The notes: generated by a model from the sequence alone, not told the origin. 64,000 nucleotides of DNA from Tridacna crocea (GCA_943736015.1 OX031071.1:13116119-13180118); one strand, 5' to 3'; positions 51,090-61,442 are shown, counted from the stretch's first letter. Made by a program: numbers and translations.

Positions 51090-51909
51090 GAAGCATGTTG
51101 CATTTCTTTTTTCGGTTTTCGCTTTACTTTTCTTTTTTTCCTCTCCATACTTTTCTTTTCCTTGTTTGAATGTCTTTTATATTTCTTTTCTTTATCCTTT
51201 CTTCTTCCCTTTTTAGACGTGTACATCTTTTTTTTTTGTCATTGATATTCTTTTGTTACATTTCATTCTTATTCATTTTATTCTTCTTTTTTTAAAGCAT
51301 CTATATGACTGACTCAACAATAAAATGATAAGTGTGCAACTCTCATCCCGTGCTCTGGCAGTATCGGAACTTGCTTCATTTTCACTGGCCTTATCGGTAC
51401 CCTAACCCTCTTAACATTCAGTATTTGTTGCTTCCTCGTCGCTGAACTGCTCACAGGTTTCTTGAACTGCAATGTCTGCTTTTTGAAAAAAGAAATTATT
51501 CTGCTAAGACCGCACATCTACAGTAACTTTTCCACTCAGGTTGCTTTAGTTCACAAGTATTTCCGTTCCACTGGTGTTTCAATTTAAATCCTTGAGCAGT
51601 CAAGCTTCCAAGATGCGCAAGTTCCCAACTGTAGTGAGTATATAGACATGTCACTTCTGTCAAAGCCATGAAACAGGAAGAAAACTTGTAGCCAGAAATT
51701 TGTGGCTTTAGTCATCTTAGAAGTCTAAATCACGAGGCTATTTCTAGCATCAATTCCTGTACAAGAAATGTCTTGGTTCATTTTTCCCAACTTTCGAAGG
51801 ATCAATGTGCAATCTCGTGTCATGTCAATTAAATATGAATGAAACTACAAAGTAAAAGTAAAAATATTCACTATGATGTCATAAAAAATAATGTAACCAT
51901 TGACTTGGC
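51090..51909. other. no gene recognised
   Basis: T/C-rich up to 51290 (phenylalanine-rich frames are artefacts), then unassigned sequence. Confidence 0.4.
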
Positions 51910-51939
51910 TTTAAAAAAAAAAACAGTTGCTTTACTGAA

Positions 51940-52016
51940 AAAAAAAAAATCTCTGTGACTCGAACTCGATCCGTTTGGGCGGTAGCAGAGTCCCTTTGAC
52001 CACTGCACCACAGCAT
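51940..52016 (-). tRNA. tRNA-like sequence with T-run terminator
   Basis: On the minus strand: TGCTGTGGTGCAGTGGTCAA, CTCTGCTACCGCCC, then GATCGAGTTCGAGTCACAGA and a T-run (51939-51949). TGCTGTG can pair with CACAGAG except at one or two positions. B-box-like GAGTTCGAGTC is present. The T-stem is weak; probably a pseudogene or SINE head. Confidence 0.35.
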
Positions 52017-52264
52017 TACTTGCACGTCTTTCTTGAAATTTACCAATAAGTAACTGCTTTGTTCCTGGTATTCCCTATTTGAATGTTTTGAACTGATCCA
52101 GTGTTTGTAAACAAAGGCCACAATTATCGCGTTTTGATAGTACTTGTCTAATAAAGTATATGCTCTGTTCTGATCTTAATACAACTTTGTAATGTATTAC
52201 AATATGCCAGCTTAGACATAAGAATGGATCCGTAAGATCTACTAAGCCTGACATCTGACTGCAT

Positions 52265-52390
52265 GTAGAGGTAGATAGGTCCTTGTACATGCATAAAATT
52301 TACATAAATAACACAAAAATTTGACCCACGTCAGCCTGCTCGGACTGCACAGGCTGACAAAGGTCGATACCTTATGCATTTCATTAGATT
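52265..52390 (+). repeat. family D element
   Basis: AGGTCCTTGTACATGC, CCCACGTCAGCCTGCTC..GCACAGGCTGACAAAGG, GTCGATACCTTATGCAT. Confidence 0.65.
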
Positions 52391-53045
52391 TGCTAACAGC
52401 GAGTTTAATCGAAAAATAAATCCTAAATGATGATAAATGAAACAACCCCTACTGTAAGGCCTTGACCTCTATACAACCCCGACCGGACGTGATCAGGGGC
52501 CATTAATCAAATCTTAGTCTTTGTATCGACACTTTTTGGGCTTCTGGGTGGAGCTATATCGGGGCGTTTGTGAACATACTGTGGCAAGCGGGTAAATTAT
52601 AGTGCCAACTTTACTTTTGGGGTGGGGGGAATGGTAGTACAGATAACTGTCCCCAAAGGCGATGTTACTTTTCGACTGGTCGCCTCTGGTGTACAGTAAA
52701 TGTCCAAATATGAAAAAGATCACCGGGGCGTCTCATTATTGAGACTAGGGGGAGTGGGGGCAAGGGGGGGGGGGGGCAGAGAGACAGAGACAGCGTGCAA
52801 GCAAGACTGAGATTGAGGAGTGAGGTGGAGTAAGGGACAGAAAGACAACCAGGCAGACAGACACAAGGGCAGAAAAAGGTACAAAGATAAAAACAGACAG
52901 GCACACAGAGGGAAAGAGACTGGTGGACGAACTTACATTGCCCAAGACGAACCAACAATCAACATGTATAGTTCTATAAATAGTTCATCAAAATGCAACA
53001 TCAATGTCTTTTCGCAGTTTCTTGTCAAAGTTCTTTCTAAAAAAA
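52391..53045. other. no gene; purine-rich stretch
   Basis: G-run at 52765-52776 followed by GACAGA-rich DNA to about 52920. Minus-strand cysteine/leucine-rich frames are artefacts of this composition. Confidence 0.45.
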
Positions 53046-53275
53046 GTTATCCCTTTACCAAACAATCCCTGGTTTTTACGACCCTGAGATAGAAGCCTTT
53101 TGAAAACATTGTGGGAAAAGGAGAAAATGCTGGTAACCAGCATTTTCTCCTTTTCCCACAATGTTTTCTACCCTGCTGGAAACAAATTTCAATTTTTGAG
53201 TTATGTTTATTTTGTCGTCTGCAAGTGCCTTCAATTTGGACCAGTCTGAAATATTATCGTTTGGTAAAGAGTTAA
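53046..53275 (+). mobile_element. TTAA-A MITE, full copy
   Basis: TTATCCCTTTACCAAACAATCC (TTAA mutated to TTAT) to GTTTGGTAAAGAGTTAA. Full hairpin. Confidence 0.85.
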
Positions 53276-53384
53276 GCCTTTCACCGCTACATCGGTTGTT
53301 TTGAAAAACATTCATTCGTTTAGCAAACTCCGAGTATATTATTTGACTTTCAAAATTACTTTCGCAAGCAAACTGGCAATTAAT

Positions 53385-53465
53385 GAAGTTCAAAGATCAG
53401 ACTGGACGTTCTGTATACTCTGACCTTGGTCTTTACTGTCTGCAAACGTGAATTAAATCGCTTTA
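53385..53465. repeat. TTAA-B core fragment
   Basis: AAGATCAGACTGGACGTTCT, GTATACTCTGACCTTGGTC, ACTGTCTGC; pairing partly lost. Confidence 0.5.
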
Positions 53466-53478
53466 AGTAACAGAAGGT

Positions 53479-53705
53479 TTACTCATTTTTTACCAAAAAA
53501 CAACAAAATTTTGGATCCATTCAGGTACACTATCAAATAAATATGGCTCAAAAGGGGTAGGGTGTCTTTCAAAGGGGAGAAAACATTGTGAGAAAAGGGG
53601 AAAATGCTGGTTACCAGCATTTTCCCCTTTTCTCACAATGTTTTCAAAAGTTTTCTTTTTCAGGGCCGTGAAAACTCGGAATTTGTTCGATAAGCGCTAC
53701 TCAAG
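53479..53705 (-). mobile_element. TTAA-A MITE with compensated stem
   Basis: Hairpin CATTGTGAGAAAAGGGGAAA and complement TTTCCCCTTTTCTCACAATG. The GAG and GGGG changes relative to the main type GGG and GGAG appear in both arms. Termini decayed. Confidence 0.75.
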
Positions 53706-53795
53706 GACTCTTGGCAGATATTGTGGAACAATTTCACACTGCACAGGGCGTGCAGTCTTATCTTGAATCTACAGTGTCCGATAAGGATATTTTGT
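53706..53795. repeat. TTAA-B core fragment
   Basis: CACACTGCACAGGGCGTGCA, GTCTTATCTTGAATCTACAG, TGTCCGATAAGG. Confidence 0.5.
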
Positions 53796-54364
53796 TTTGC
53801 TTTGCATTTTTTGCTTTATAAACAGGGATAACAACCTATGTAATAGCATACATCATCGGAGACATTTTAAATCCACCATTTTCGTTTTAAAAAGGTAAGT
53901 TTTTCAGCTTATTCATTATTGTTATTGAAGATCTGTCCAAACAAAGCAGTGCATATGGGTACCTGACAACTTTCTTTGTTAGTATGCATTAATATTTTGT
54001 TCATTAGTTTCGTTAATTTTGCAATTACCTCCGCACAATTTTCGAAGCCGGTGACACATGTGCGATTTAAAAATAGATGTCGTATACAATGCCGTTAAAA
54101 ACAATTGTGTTGAAGTGTTTAGAGCTACAACATTGTTTCATGGCATTTTGATTTCACGAATAGGACAAATATATTTACCGTCACCAGATGAAGTAGGTAT
54201 CCTAAGTAAATTTTAGATATATCTTTTTAAAGTAATTAATCTGCACTTTGCGCATAAAATGGCGGCTATTCCGACACCTCTGCTATGACGTAGGTTGTCA
54301 CCCTTGTATAAAGCTACATTGAAGTTGTCACTATCGACATTACCTTTTCATTTCGACTTATTCA
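53796..54364. other. no gene or repeat recognised
   Basis: AT-rich sequence without supported features. Confidence 0.4.
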
Positions 54365-54575
54365 ACACTTATTCTAGTATATAACTAAAAAGTAATTTCT
54401 AATTCGATCGTAAAAACACAAATACTGCCTTTTCAACGATATGTTTTGGGTAACGATATCATCATATTGGACAATGTTGATCCAAAATCAGACTGCACGT
54501 TCTGTGCAATCTAATCTTGATCTACAATGTCCACAAAAGATCAGAGAGTCGCGCCTAGCAGTCTCAGAATTAACA
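54365..54575 (-). mobile_element. TTAA-B element
   Basis: AAAGTAATTTCTAATTCGATCG, TATGTTTTGGGTAACGAT, TTGATCCAAAATCAGACTGC, ACGTTCTGTGCAATC, AGAGAGTCGCGCCTAGCAGT, ends AGAATTAA. Confidence 0.65.
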
Positions 54576-54582
54576 TGGTGAC

Positions 54583-54826
54583 CCTTTACCCCATAAGGCA
54601 TTTCTATGGTATCTCTAATTGACCCTAAATAACAGCAAGGATGAAGCAGTTTCTTATATGTATATGACACCTTTTGATAGCATAGAAAACATTGTGACAA
54701 AAGGTGAAATTGCTCGTCACGAGCAATTTCACCTTTTGCCGCAATGTTTTCCAAAGGCTCCTACAAGCAATGCGTAGAAATTAGTATCTATGCGTAGAAA
54801 TGAGTATCTATGGAGTAAAGGGGTAA
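54583..54826 (-). mobile_element. TTAA-A2 MITE with duplicated terminus
   Basis: ACCCTTTACCCCATAAGGC at the left. Hairpin CATTGTGACAAAAGGTGAAA with tip GCTCGTCACGAGC. The right side has the 20-bp block ATGCGTAGAAATTAGTATCT repeated before GGAGTAAAGGGGTAA. Confidence 0.75.
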
Positions 54827-55056
54827 GGATAAAAATTCAAGGCATCAAGGGAGATAACCAGCGTAACTAATTTTCGTCTCGTCCAAAACCGGAGCCAAAA
54901 TTATTTGGCCTTCACCCTTCTGTGTATGGCAGGCTGACCGGTAAGTGGCCACTTGTACACAATAAACGTTCTACTGACCCAACACTGACCCCAGTCGGTA
55001 TGTCCAGTGTGTAGTTAATGTCTACTGGCCGCTCGAATAGCCTCATTGTACAAACC

Positions 55057-55341
55057 TTAACCCTTTGCCAAACAATTCAGAAGTTTTATCGAACTTCATG
55101 ATAGATACTCTTGAAAACATTGTTGGAAAAGGACAAAATGCTGGTCATGACAGACACTCTTGAAAAACTTGTGGGAAAAGGAGAAAATGCTGGTAACCAG
55201 CATTTTCTCCTTTTCCCACAGTGTTTTCTTACCTCCAAAATATAAATCCCATCATTTTTGACAAGAGTTATTTCTTCATTCGCAAATGTTTTCGATTGGG
55301 ATAAGTCTAAATTTCCGTCGTTTAGCGTTTAGTAGAGTTAA
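55057..55341 (+). mobile_element. TTAA-A MITE with duplicated left arm
   Basis: TTAACCCTTTGCCAAACAATTC. A first arm (CATGATAGATACTCTTGAAA, ACATTGTTGG, AATGCTGG) is repeated once (CATGACAGACACTCTTGAAA) before the complete hairpin. Ends GTCGTTTAGCGTTTAGTAGAGTTAA. Confidence 0.8.
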
Positions 55342-55489
55342 CCCTTATCTTATCCAATCGAAATTACATATAGATCTAGCTTTCCTTTATCACTTATGAT
55401 CGGATTGAGATTTCCAGTGTAACAAGCAGTATAGTGGTAATACAGTATTACAACGATTATTACACAGACAGCTCCTTTACTGACGCTTT

Positions 55490-55610
55490 TGTTTGAATGA
55501 TGTTTTACGCTGCTTTCAACGTTATTACAGTCATATCACGGCGACAGTTCACATATTCATGATTCCTGGGTTTCACCAGTACTAGGCTAGGATCTAAGTG
55601 TTTTGCTTTA
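55490..55610 (-). repeat. SINE tail, inverted
   Basis: GATGTTTTACGCTGCTTTCA, ACGGCGACAGTTCACATATT, CATG, CCTGGGTTTCACCAGTACTA. Confidence 0.6.
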
Positions 55611-55648
55611 CTGACGCTATTTCAGGGTTTTCACCAGTAAAAGGATAT

Positions 55649-55808
55649 TTAACCCATTACCACACAATCCCTACTTTTCACAACCCTGAACTGGAAAGTC
55701 TTTAGAAAACATTGTGGGAAAAGGAGAAAATGCTGGTAACCAGCATTTTCTCCTTTTCTCACAATGTTTTCCATCCTTCGAAAAGCAAATTTCAAATTTT
55801 CAGTCACT
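55649..55808 (+). mobile_element. TTAA-A MITE truncated by a SINE tail
   Basis: TTAACCCATTACCACACAATCC through the hairpin to TTTTCAGTCACT, then an abrupt change to ATGGATAGCTGCACC and the SINE tail. Confidence 0.75.
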
Positions 55809-56065
55809 ATGGATAGCTGCACCGGATGTCGTGATATAAATTAAATAATGTTGAAAAAACAGCGTTAAACACCATAAATCAATCAATCAGATCGAGTCGA
55901 GAGTCCTTTATTTCGGCTATATCTGGTTTTCACCAGTACGAGGCTGGTCCCTTCAATCCCTCGTGCACGCCCATCGCCCTGCCAGAGATCGAACCAGGAT
56001 CTCCTGATTACAACTTCAAAATATTTTCCATTTAGCTTCAGAAGTCCACGAAGGATCTCTTGCAA
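55809..56065 (-). repeat. SINE sequence, inverted
   Basis: ACAGCGTTAAACACCATAAA at the left. The inverted head has GAGATCGAACCAGGATCTCC (B box complement) and CACCAGTACGAGGCTGG. Orientation is mixed, so two SINE pieces may adjoin here. Confidence 0.45.
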
Positions 56066-56169
56066 GACTAGAATGGAAGTTTTTTCCCCCTACTGATCTA
56101 TATCTCGACTCTTCCAGCGTGAGGAACTATACTCTGGCAAAATGCATCTCCCTTACATCAAGCAAGATA

Positions 56170-56250
56170 TTTAGGCTAAGAGGACGGTGTAGACCAAGAT
56201 CAGGCAGCACATTTTGTGCATCCTGATCTTGATCTTCAATCGCAGCAAAA
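56170..56250. repeat. TTAA-B core fragment
   Basis: GACGGTGTAGACCAAGATCAG, GCAGCACATTTTGTGCATC, CTGATCTTGATCTTC. Confidence 0.5.
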
Positions 56251-56500
56251 GCAATTATAGTTTATGAAAGGCGTTTTTAAGGTTCATTTTCAGGGCTTAC
56301 ACAGTTAAGCGGATGGAATTGGTCCAAAATCAAAAAGCTACTTCTTTTTAAAATGATCTAGATCTATCCTGTCAGTCCCATGTTTTCACTTATGGTGTTG
56401 GGAGGGTAGGTCAAATTGTGCAGTGGATTGCAGAGTAAATGAAATGGAAATTTCGGTCAGCAAAACAGAGCAGGAAAGCCTGCTCAAACAGAAGATAGTT

Positions 56501-56846
56501 CCGTGCTCTGCGCATGTCATAATCTTCGAAGATTCGAACTCCGTTTTCTGCGCATGTCATAATCTTCGAAGATTCGAACTATCTGCTGTGACACATCACC
56601 CATCCCCCGTATACCTGGTAAAAGTAGGGCTTAAATCGAAGCTATTAGTCTATAACCCCTGCATGTAGGGGCTGTTTTAATACATGATCGGTGCATAGGT
56701 TACGTGCTAGCCGATCATAGCAGAATGAATGGCACCAGGGTAGCGTTTTAATGAGTTAACATTTACTTCATCTCGAAATTCAAAGTAACGGTTGTTGTTT
56801 TGAAAAAGTACTCTGCTTCTGTACCCAGAATGCCCAAATTATATAG
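56501..56846 (-). repeat. dispersed repeat T with duplicated end
   Basis: Inverted copy whose outer end (CTGCGCATGTCATAATCTTC, GAAGATTCGAACT) occurs twice in tandem with a 40-bp period (56501-56580). The far end is truncated at GCCCAAATTATATAGGG. Confidence 0.65.
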
Positions 56847-57276
56847 GGTTGTAACGCAACTGGCCAAATAATATTATGAATTACAAAACATTTAAACGAT
56901 CTAAGATTACTAACAGCGCCTATCGAAAAGACATTATCTAACCAATATTTATTGCCCACACGAGCGTAGATCTACTCTTCTCACATGGAGCACTAGCTTA
57001 CGGTCAACTTCGACCAGGACTTTCGACAGGGTCAATTTCGATCAGAACTCCAACGCAACAAAATGTGGGTGTACTTATAAACGACCTACCAAACGACAAT
57101 CAGACAACTTGATAATCACCCATCTATCAATATGGCAGGTTGTACTATAAATGGAAACAGGGCGTACCGGGAAAAGGGCAACACAAGGTCATTTAGATAA
57201 TCTGCTCTGGTTATTTTTAGTAACTTTCCTACATTTCAGGTAAGTATTGCCACTCAGTCCAATAGACTTTATATCG
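56847..57276. other. no gene or repeat recognised
   Basis: No supported feature. Confidence 0.4.
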
Positions 57277-57473
57277 TTAACCTTTTACCCCATCAGGCAT
57301 TTCTATGGTATCTCTAATTCAACATAAATAACAGCAAGGATGAAGCCGTTAGAAAACATTGTGACAAAAGGTGAAATTGCTCGTGACGAGCAATTTCACC
57401 TTTTGCCACAATGTTTTCCTAAGGCTCCTACAAGCAATGCGTAGAAATGAGTATCTATGGAGTAAAGGGTTAA
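57277..57473 (-). mobile_element. TTAA-A2 MITE, full copy
   Basis: TTAACCTTTTACCCCATCAGGC to GGAGTAAAGGGTTAA. Hairpin with tip GCTCGTGACGAGC. Best TTAA-A2 copy. Confidence 0.85.
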
Positions 57474-57499
57474 GTACAATAATGCATAGCAACCTTTGT

Positions 57500-57920
57500 T
57501 GAAGCGGCCAGCCCAGGTAGCTCGGTGGTTAGTGTGTCGGAGTCGTAACCTAGCGGTTGTGATTTCGTGCCCAGTTGTAACAGCAAACTTTCTGGCGATT
57601 TCTAGCCCCTCGCCCCTGATGCATTTGAAAAGTTGCGTCAGTACTGGTGTTAGAAAGTTGCGTCAGTACTGGTGTAAGAAAGTTGCGTCAGTACTGGTGT
57701 AAGAAAGTTGCGTCAGTACTGGTGTAAGACAGTTGCGTCAGTACTGGTGTAAGGAAGTTGCGTCAGTATTGGTGTAAGGAAGTTGCGTCAGTATTGGTGT
57801 AAGAAAGTTGCGTCAGTACTGGTGTAAGAAAGCCAGGAAACACAAGCGTAGGTGCCTTACCCATACACGAAGATGAACCCGACTTTAACTGTCATCCTAC
57901 CCTGGATTAACTCTACGTTA
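57500..57920 (+). repeat. tRNA-derived SINE with internal amplification
   Basis: Head GCCCAGGTAGCTCGGTGGTT, AGTGTGTCGGAGTCG (good A-box), then GTGATTTCGTGCCCAG (weak B box). Body TTTCTGGCGATTTCTAGCCC, CTCGCCCCTGATGC. An eight-copy 25-bp array precedes AGAAAGCCAGGAAACAC. Confidence 0.7.
57630..57829 (+). repeat. 25-bp tandem repeat, eight units
   Basis: Units start at 57630, 57655, 57680, 57705, 57730, 57755, 57780 and 57805, each AAGTTGCGTCAGTACTGG, TGTAAGA with at most a few changes. Single-copy equivalents in other SINEs are GTTGTGTTAGTACTAGTGTG (5621-5646) and TTAGTACTGGTGAGAAAGCC (25129 on), so the array arose inside this SINE. Confidence 0.9.
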
Positions 57921-58095
57921 AACCAGTGATTCTTTCTTTGTGACATAAGCCGAAACTCGTGTTATGATCTGCTAAATATGCATCGTGCACGGATGCAACC
58001 GTGTCATATTTGTATACACCAACCATGATTTGAACCCATGATCTCCATCTTCAGAGGCTGGCGGCGATTATTTTCTACGTGATTTATATCTTTAT

Positions 58096-58190
58096 CAAAT
58101 AATCCCCCATTTTAACAACCCGAGGGAAGAAGATTTTAAGTAACATTGTTGGAAAAAGAGTACATGGTGGCACCATTTTTGAGCTAAATC
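58096..58190 (+). repeat. TTAA-A left half, decayed
   Basis: TCAAATAATCCCCCATTTTA, AAGATTTTAAGTAACATTGT, TGGAAAAAGAG, CATGGTGGCACCATTTT. The right arm is lost. Confidence 0.45.
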
Positions 58191-58398
58191 CCATACTTTT
58201 GAGGCACTGTTTGCCTTTTTTAATAAATATGCAGCAAGATTCTCCCACTTGATAATCCCTAACTAGATCAACATAATTTTCAGTTCCATACATCTTAACT
58301 TAGAACGACCAGCTTTACGCAAAAATGTCCGATGAAGTCTGCAGACAGAGGCTACGTTTTTCTGAAGGGGTAATATTCAACACTAACAAAGTCAGGCT

Positions 58399-58748
58399 CA
58401 TTATCTCCCGCTAGATGGCATTCTATAAATACTCATCAATCTAATCTGGGCATTCTGGGTACAGAATCGAACTTCTTGCCTACGCGACAACCGTTACTTT
58501 GAATTTCAAACTAAAATAAACGTTTACTCAATAAAACGCTACCTTGTGCAATTCACTCAGCTATGATAAGCAGTTTAAGAGAAATATGGACCTAAAGCAG
58601 ATCTCATTTCTGCTCAAACGTATTGATGAAAGCTATTTTCAACATTGCTACTTTAATATAATAGAGCGTAATATTACAGTTTGCCCGCATTCGGGGCTAC
58701 TGATACAGACAGTCGAATCTTCGAAGAATATGACAGGCGCAGACAACG
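58399..58748 (+). repeat. dispersed repeat T, forward copy
   Basis: CATTATCTCCCGCTAGATGG, TATAAATA, GGTACAGAATCGAAC, CAATAAAACGCTACC to GGCGCAGACAACG. Full length. Followed within a few bases by a TTAA-A hairpin. Confidence 0.7.
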
Positions 58749-58754
58749 CAACAG

Positions 58755-58938
58755 ACAGCTTTTGAAAACATCGTGAGAAAAGAAGAAATTGCTCGGAACG
58801 AGCAATTTCTCCTTTTCCCGCAATGTTTTCCACTCAATCATATATTTGTATCCTCATTTGTCCATATTTTTGACATCATATCTTTATTTGCTGCTGAAAT
58901 GGAAGAGCCTCAAATTGTGCGTATCAGGTAAAGGGATA
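58755..58938 (+). mobile_element. TTAA-A MITE, left terminus missing
   Basis: CTTTTGAAAACATCGTGAG, hairpin with tip GCTCGGAACGAGC, TATTTGCTGCTGAAATGG, end GGTAAAGGGATAA. Confidence 0.7.
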
Positions 58939-59371
58939 ATCACCTGCTTGTTATCATGCATCACAGAGAAGCACTAAACTAACTTTTCTCATTTGCTTTT
59001 GTCTAGTAATAACACACTTCTTTGTGAGACAGTGACTGGTGCAACTGTAGTCAAAAAGTTCCCGCGATGTAGTTCATTGCCAAAATATGGCGCCAAAATC
59101 CGCATGGAGAAGCTGACTGCCATTTGACCTTTGACCTCTGTCCATTCGGAAGACTTGTACAATAACGTGTTGAAAACTTGATGATTCAGCTTTTGTACTC
59201 TGCATACGAGTACGATTGTATGATATGACCACTATCGTCGCTTATCACAGAATTTGAACTTCAGACGTGACGAACTGTACGATTTTAAAAGCTTTACTTT
59301 CGTAATTATCTCCTATCCAACTAAGATTGTGAAGGCAGTTTCTATTACTAGTTGCAACATATATTTTATCA
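58939..59371. other. no gene recognised
   Basis: No gene. A 137-codon frame starting at 59254 runs into family P and Q repeats and is spurious. Confidence 0.45.
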
Positions 59372-59556
59372 CGGCTCCAAATAGTGGGAGTGATTTTGAT
59401 TTGAAAAATTATTCTCCACAAAACCCTGTGTTATGGGGACTCATAAGAATCGTCTTTAGAATCGAGTGGGTTCTAATGAGTACCCACAACATACAGAGTA
59501 TTTGGAGTGTAAATATTCAATTTAGAATACCATCCCTCGCTGTCATCTGGAGCTCT
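59372..59556. mobile_element. family P palindromic element
   Basis: GGCTCCAAATAG, GGGAGTGATTTTGATTTG, palindrome CCCTGTGTTATGGGGACTCA ... TGAGTACCCACAACATA with a rearranged centre (GTCTTTAGAATCGAGTGG). Ends CATCTGGAGCTCT, abutting family Q. Confidence 0.65.
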
Positions 59557-59559
59557 GCT

Positions 59560-59756
59560 GGCCCGTATTCACCAACCATTCTTAAGAATATTCTTTGTCT
59601 TATTCTTCAATTTTTTTCTGACTGTGAAAGTAACAGAACTTCTGATTGGCTAAACCATTTGGTTTAGCCAATCAGAAGTTCTGTTACTTTCACATGGACA
59701 AAATTCTGAAGAATAAGAACAAGAACGTTCTTAAGAATGGTTGATGAATACGGGCC
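59560..59756. mobile_element. family Q palindromic element, full copy
   Basis: Inverted ends GGCCCGTATTCACCAACC, ATTCTTAAGAA and TTCTTAAGAATGGTTG, ATGAATACGGGCC. Inner palindrome at 59624-59693 with GTAACAGAACTTCTGATTGG and complement. TTATTCTTC/GAAGAATAA pair in between. Non-coding. Target duplication uncertain (CTG before, CAG after). Confidence 0.75.
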
Positions 59757-59959
59757 CCAGCTGATTTTTGAAAATATAGAAGGGTTTGAAATTCAGAATA
59801 GAATTCCAAAAGGATCAACATACAAACATGATTGTGCTTCTCTGGACATACAATCGTCTAATTCAAGTAGACCATTTAGAGAAATACAGAACTTGTTGGC
59901 ATCTAGGCTATGCAGTTCTAGCATTATCATTGAATCATTGTAGGTAAAGGAATAACATC

Positions 59960-60170
59960 AACCCTTATCTACCTAAATAAATAAAACTTTCCAGCCGATT
60001 GTGATAAATGTACTATTTCTGCTCAAAAAACAGTATTTTGTTTGGAGAAAATATCACCCTATAAGACAGAGTAGATCCATGATCAGACTCCACGTTCTCT
60101 GCAGTCTGATCTTGATCAATGCTGTCCACAAAAGATCACTGAGTCGGGCTTAGACGCCTAAGAGTTAAAA
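59960..60170 (-). mobile_element. TTAA-B element
   Basis: AACCCTTATCTACCTAAAT, TGTTTGGAGAAAATATC, GAGTAGATCCATGATCAGAC, GTTCTCTGCAGTCTGATC, AAAGATCACTGAGTCGGGC, ends CCTAAGAGTTAA. Confidence 0.7.
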
Positions 60171-60891
60171 TCACTGCTACAAAAAACAGTTTTCTTCGCA
60201 ATGAATTAACATGCTGCGGAACTAAGTAAAACGAAGAAGTAGGCCTTACTATTGAAAGAGTTCATGAAAACACACAGATCTAGAAAAGAGGGTCAACAAA
60301 GCCCTGTCTCACTGTACTACCTCACACTTTTGACACTATGTGCCTTAGCAGTCGCGAGCCGTTCCGGCTTTGCAAAATGTTTTTTTTTTTTAATCTAAGC
60401 AGTTTACTCAGACTTCAAAACTATCAAACGATCGAAATAACTGGATAATTTACTGTTTTCAATAGTATTACAACCATCAGAGTTTCCTGCACATAATATC
60501 GAATTATGAATAGACAAAATTTACCCTTTACGCTGCGATATGAAAACTACATAGTACATTAAAGGATAAATTCTCGATCATTTGAATGTATTGTGCTGTA
60601 ACTCCTGTTGCGGATCAAAACTATGTTTTCTAAGTTCCAAGTTCACAATTATCCTGGGCTGGCTGTTTCCCTGTGTTATGTTTGTACAGCGTTTATTACT
60701 CGGACCGTCTGGTCCAACAGAGGAGAGGAACTAGTTAGCGCGTGTGTCGGGGAAGGTTAAGCTAAAGATCAAAGTGCACCATTCTTTTTTGCTGCCCAAA
60801 GAGCTTTGTGGTGTGTAATCAGTTGTTGTTTTTTTCCATGGGACAGTTCCAACGAGTATTCAGCATACACTTCAGAGTAGAATCGATAGTG
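60171..60891. other. no gene or repeat recognised
   Basis: No supported feature; T-run near 60381-60391. Confidence 0.4.
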
Positions 60892-61117
60892 TTAACCCTT
60901 TCCCAAACAAGCCCTGGTTTTACGTGTCTGCAGTAAAAGTCTTTTGAAAACACTGTGGGAAAAGGAGAAATTGCTCGTAACGAGCAATTTCTCCTATTCC
61001 AAAATGTTTTCTATCCTTTTTGAAAACTTTCTGCCATTTTCTCCAAATCTGAAATTGTCGTCTGCAAACTCTTTCGGTTTGAAAGGCTACAAAATCTATC
61101 GTTTGGGAAAGGGTTAA
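60892..61117 (+). mobile_element. TTAA-A MITE with GCTCGT tip
   Basis: TTAACCCTTTCCCAAACAAGCC to GTTTGGGAAAGGGTTAA. Hairpin tip GCTCGTAACGAGC, same subgroup as 21838 but in opposite orientation. Confidence 0.85.
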
Positions 61118-61250
61118 AGAACACAATTACAATATCTTACCTGGGTCTGAGATTTACTCAGAGGGACTACTTCTTTCACTGTCTGGGTAAATGATCCGTC
61201 AACTCTCCTAATCTTAATTAAATACTAGCTTCTAAATGTCGGACATATTC

Positions 61251-61442
61251 AGAGCTCCAGACAAGAGAGACTGGTAAGAGGGAGTATTCTAAATCCATTA
61301 TTTCTGTTTGAAACCCTATGTTGTGGGTACTCATTAGAATCGTCTCGACGAGACGATTCTAATGGGTACCTATAACATAGGGTTTAGAGAAGGATAATCA
61401 ATATTTTTAACTTTGAAATCAAAATCACCCCCTCTGGGGCTC
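61251..61442. mobile_element. family P palindromic element, best copy
   Basis: AGAGCTCCAG at the left. Palindrome at about 61310-61384 with arms AAACCCTATGTTGTGGGTAC, TCATTAGAATCGTCTC and complement, centre CTCGACGAG. Right end CTCTGGGGCTC. Confidence 0.75.

Noticed and set aside
59254..59667. 137-codon plus-strand open frame
   Set aside because: It crosses family P and family Q palindromes, including an unchanged palindrome arm. No domain.
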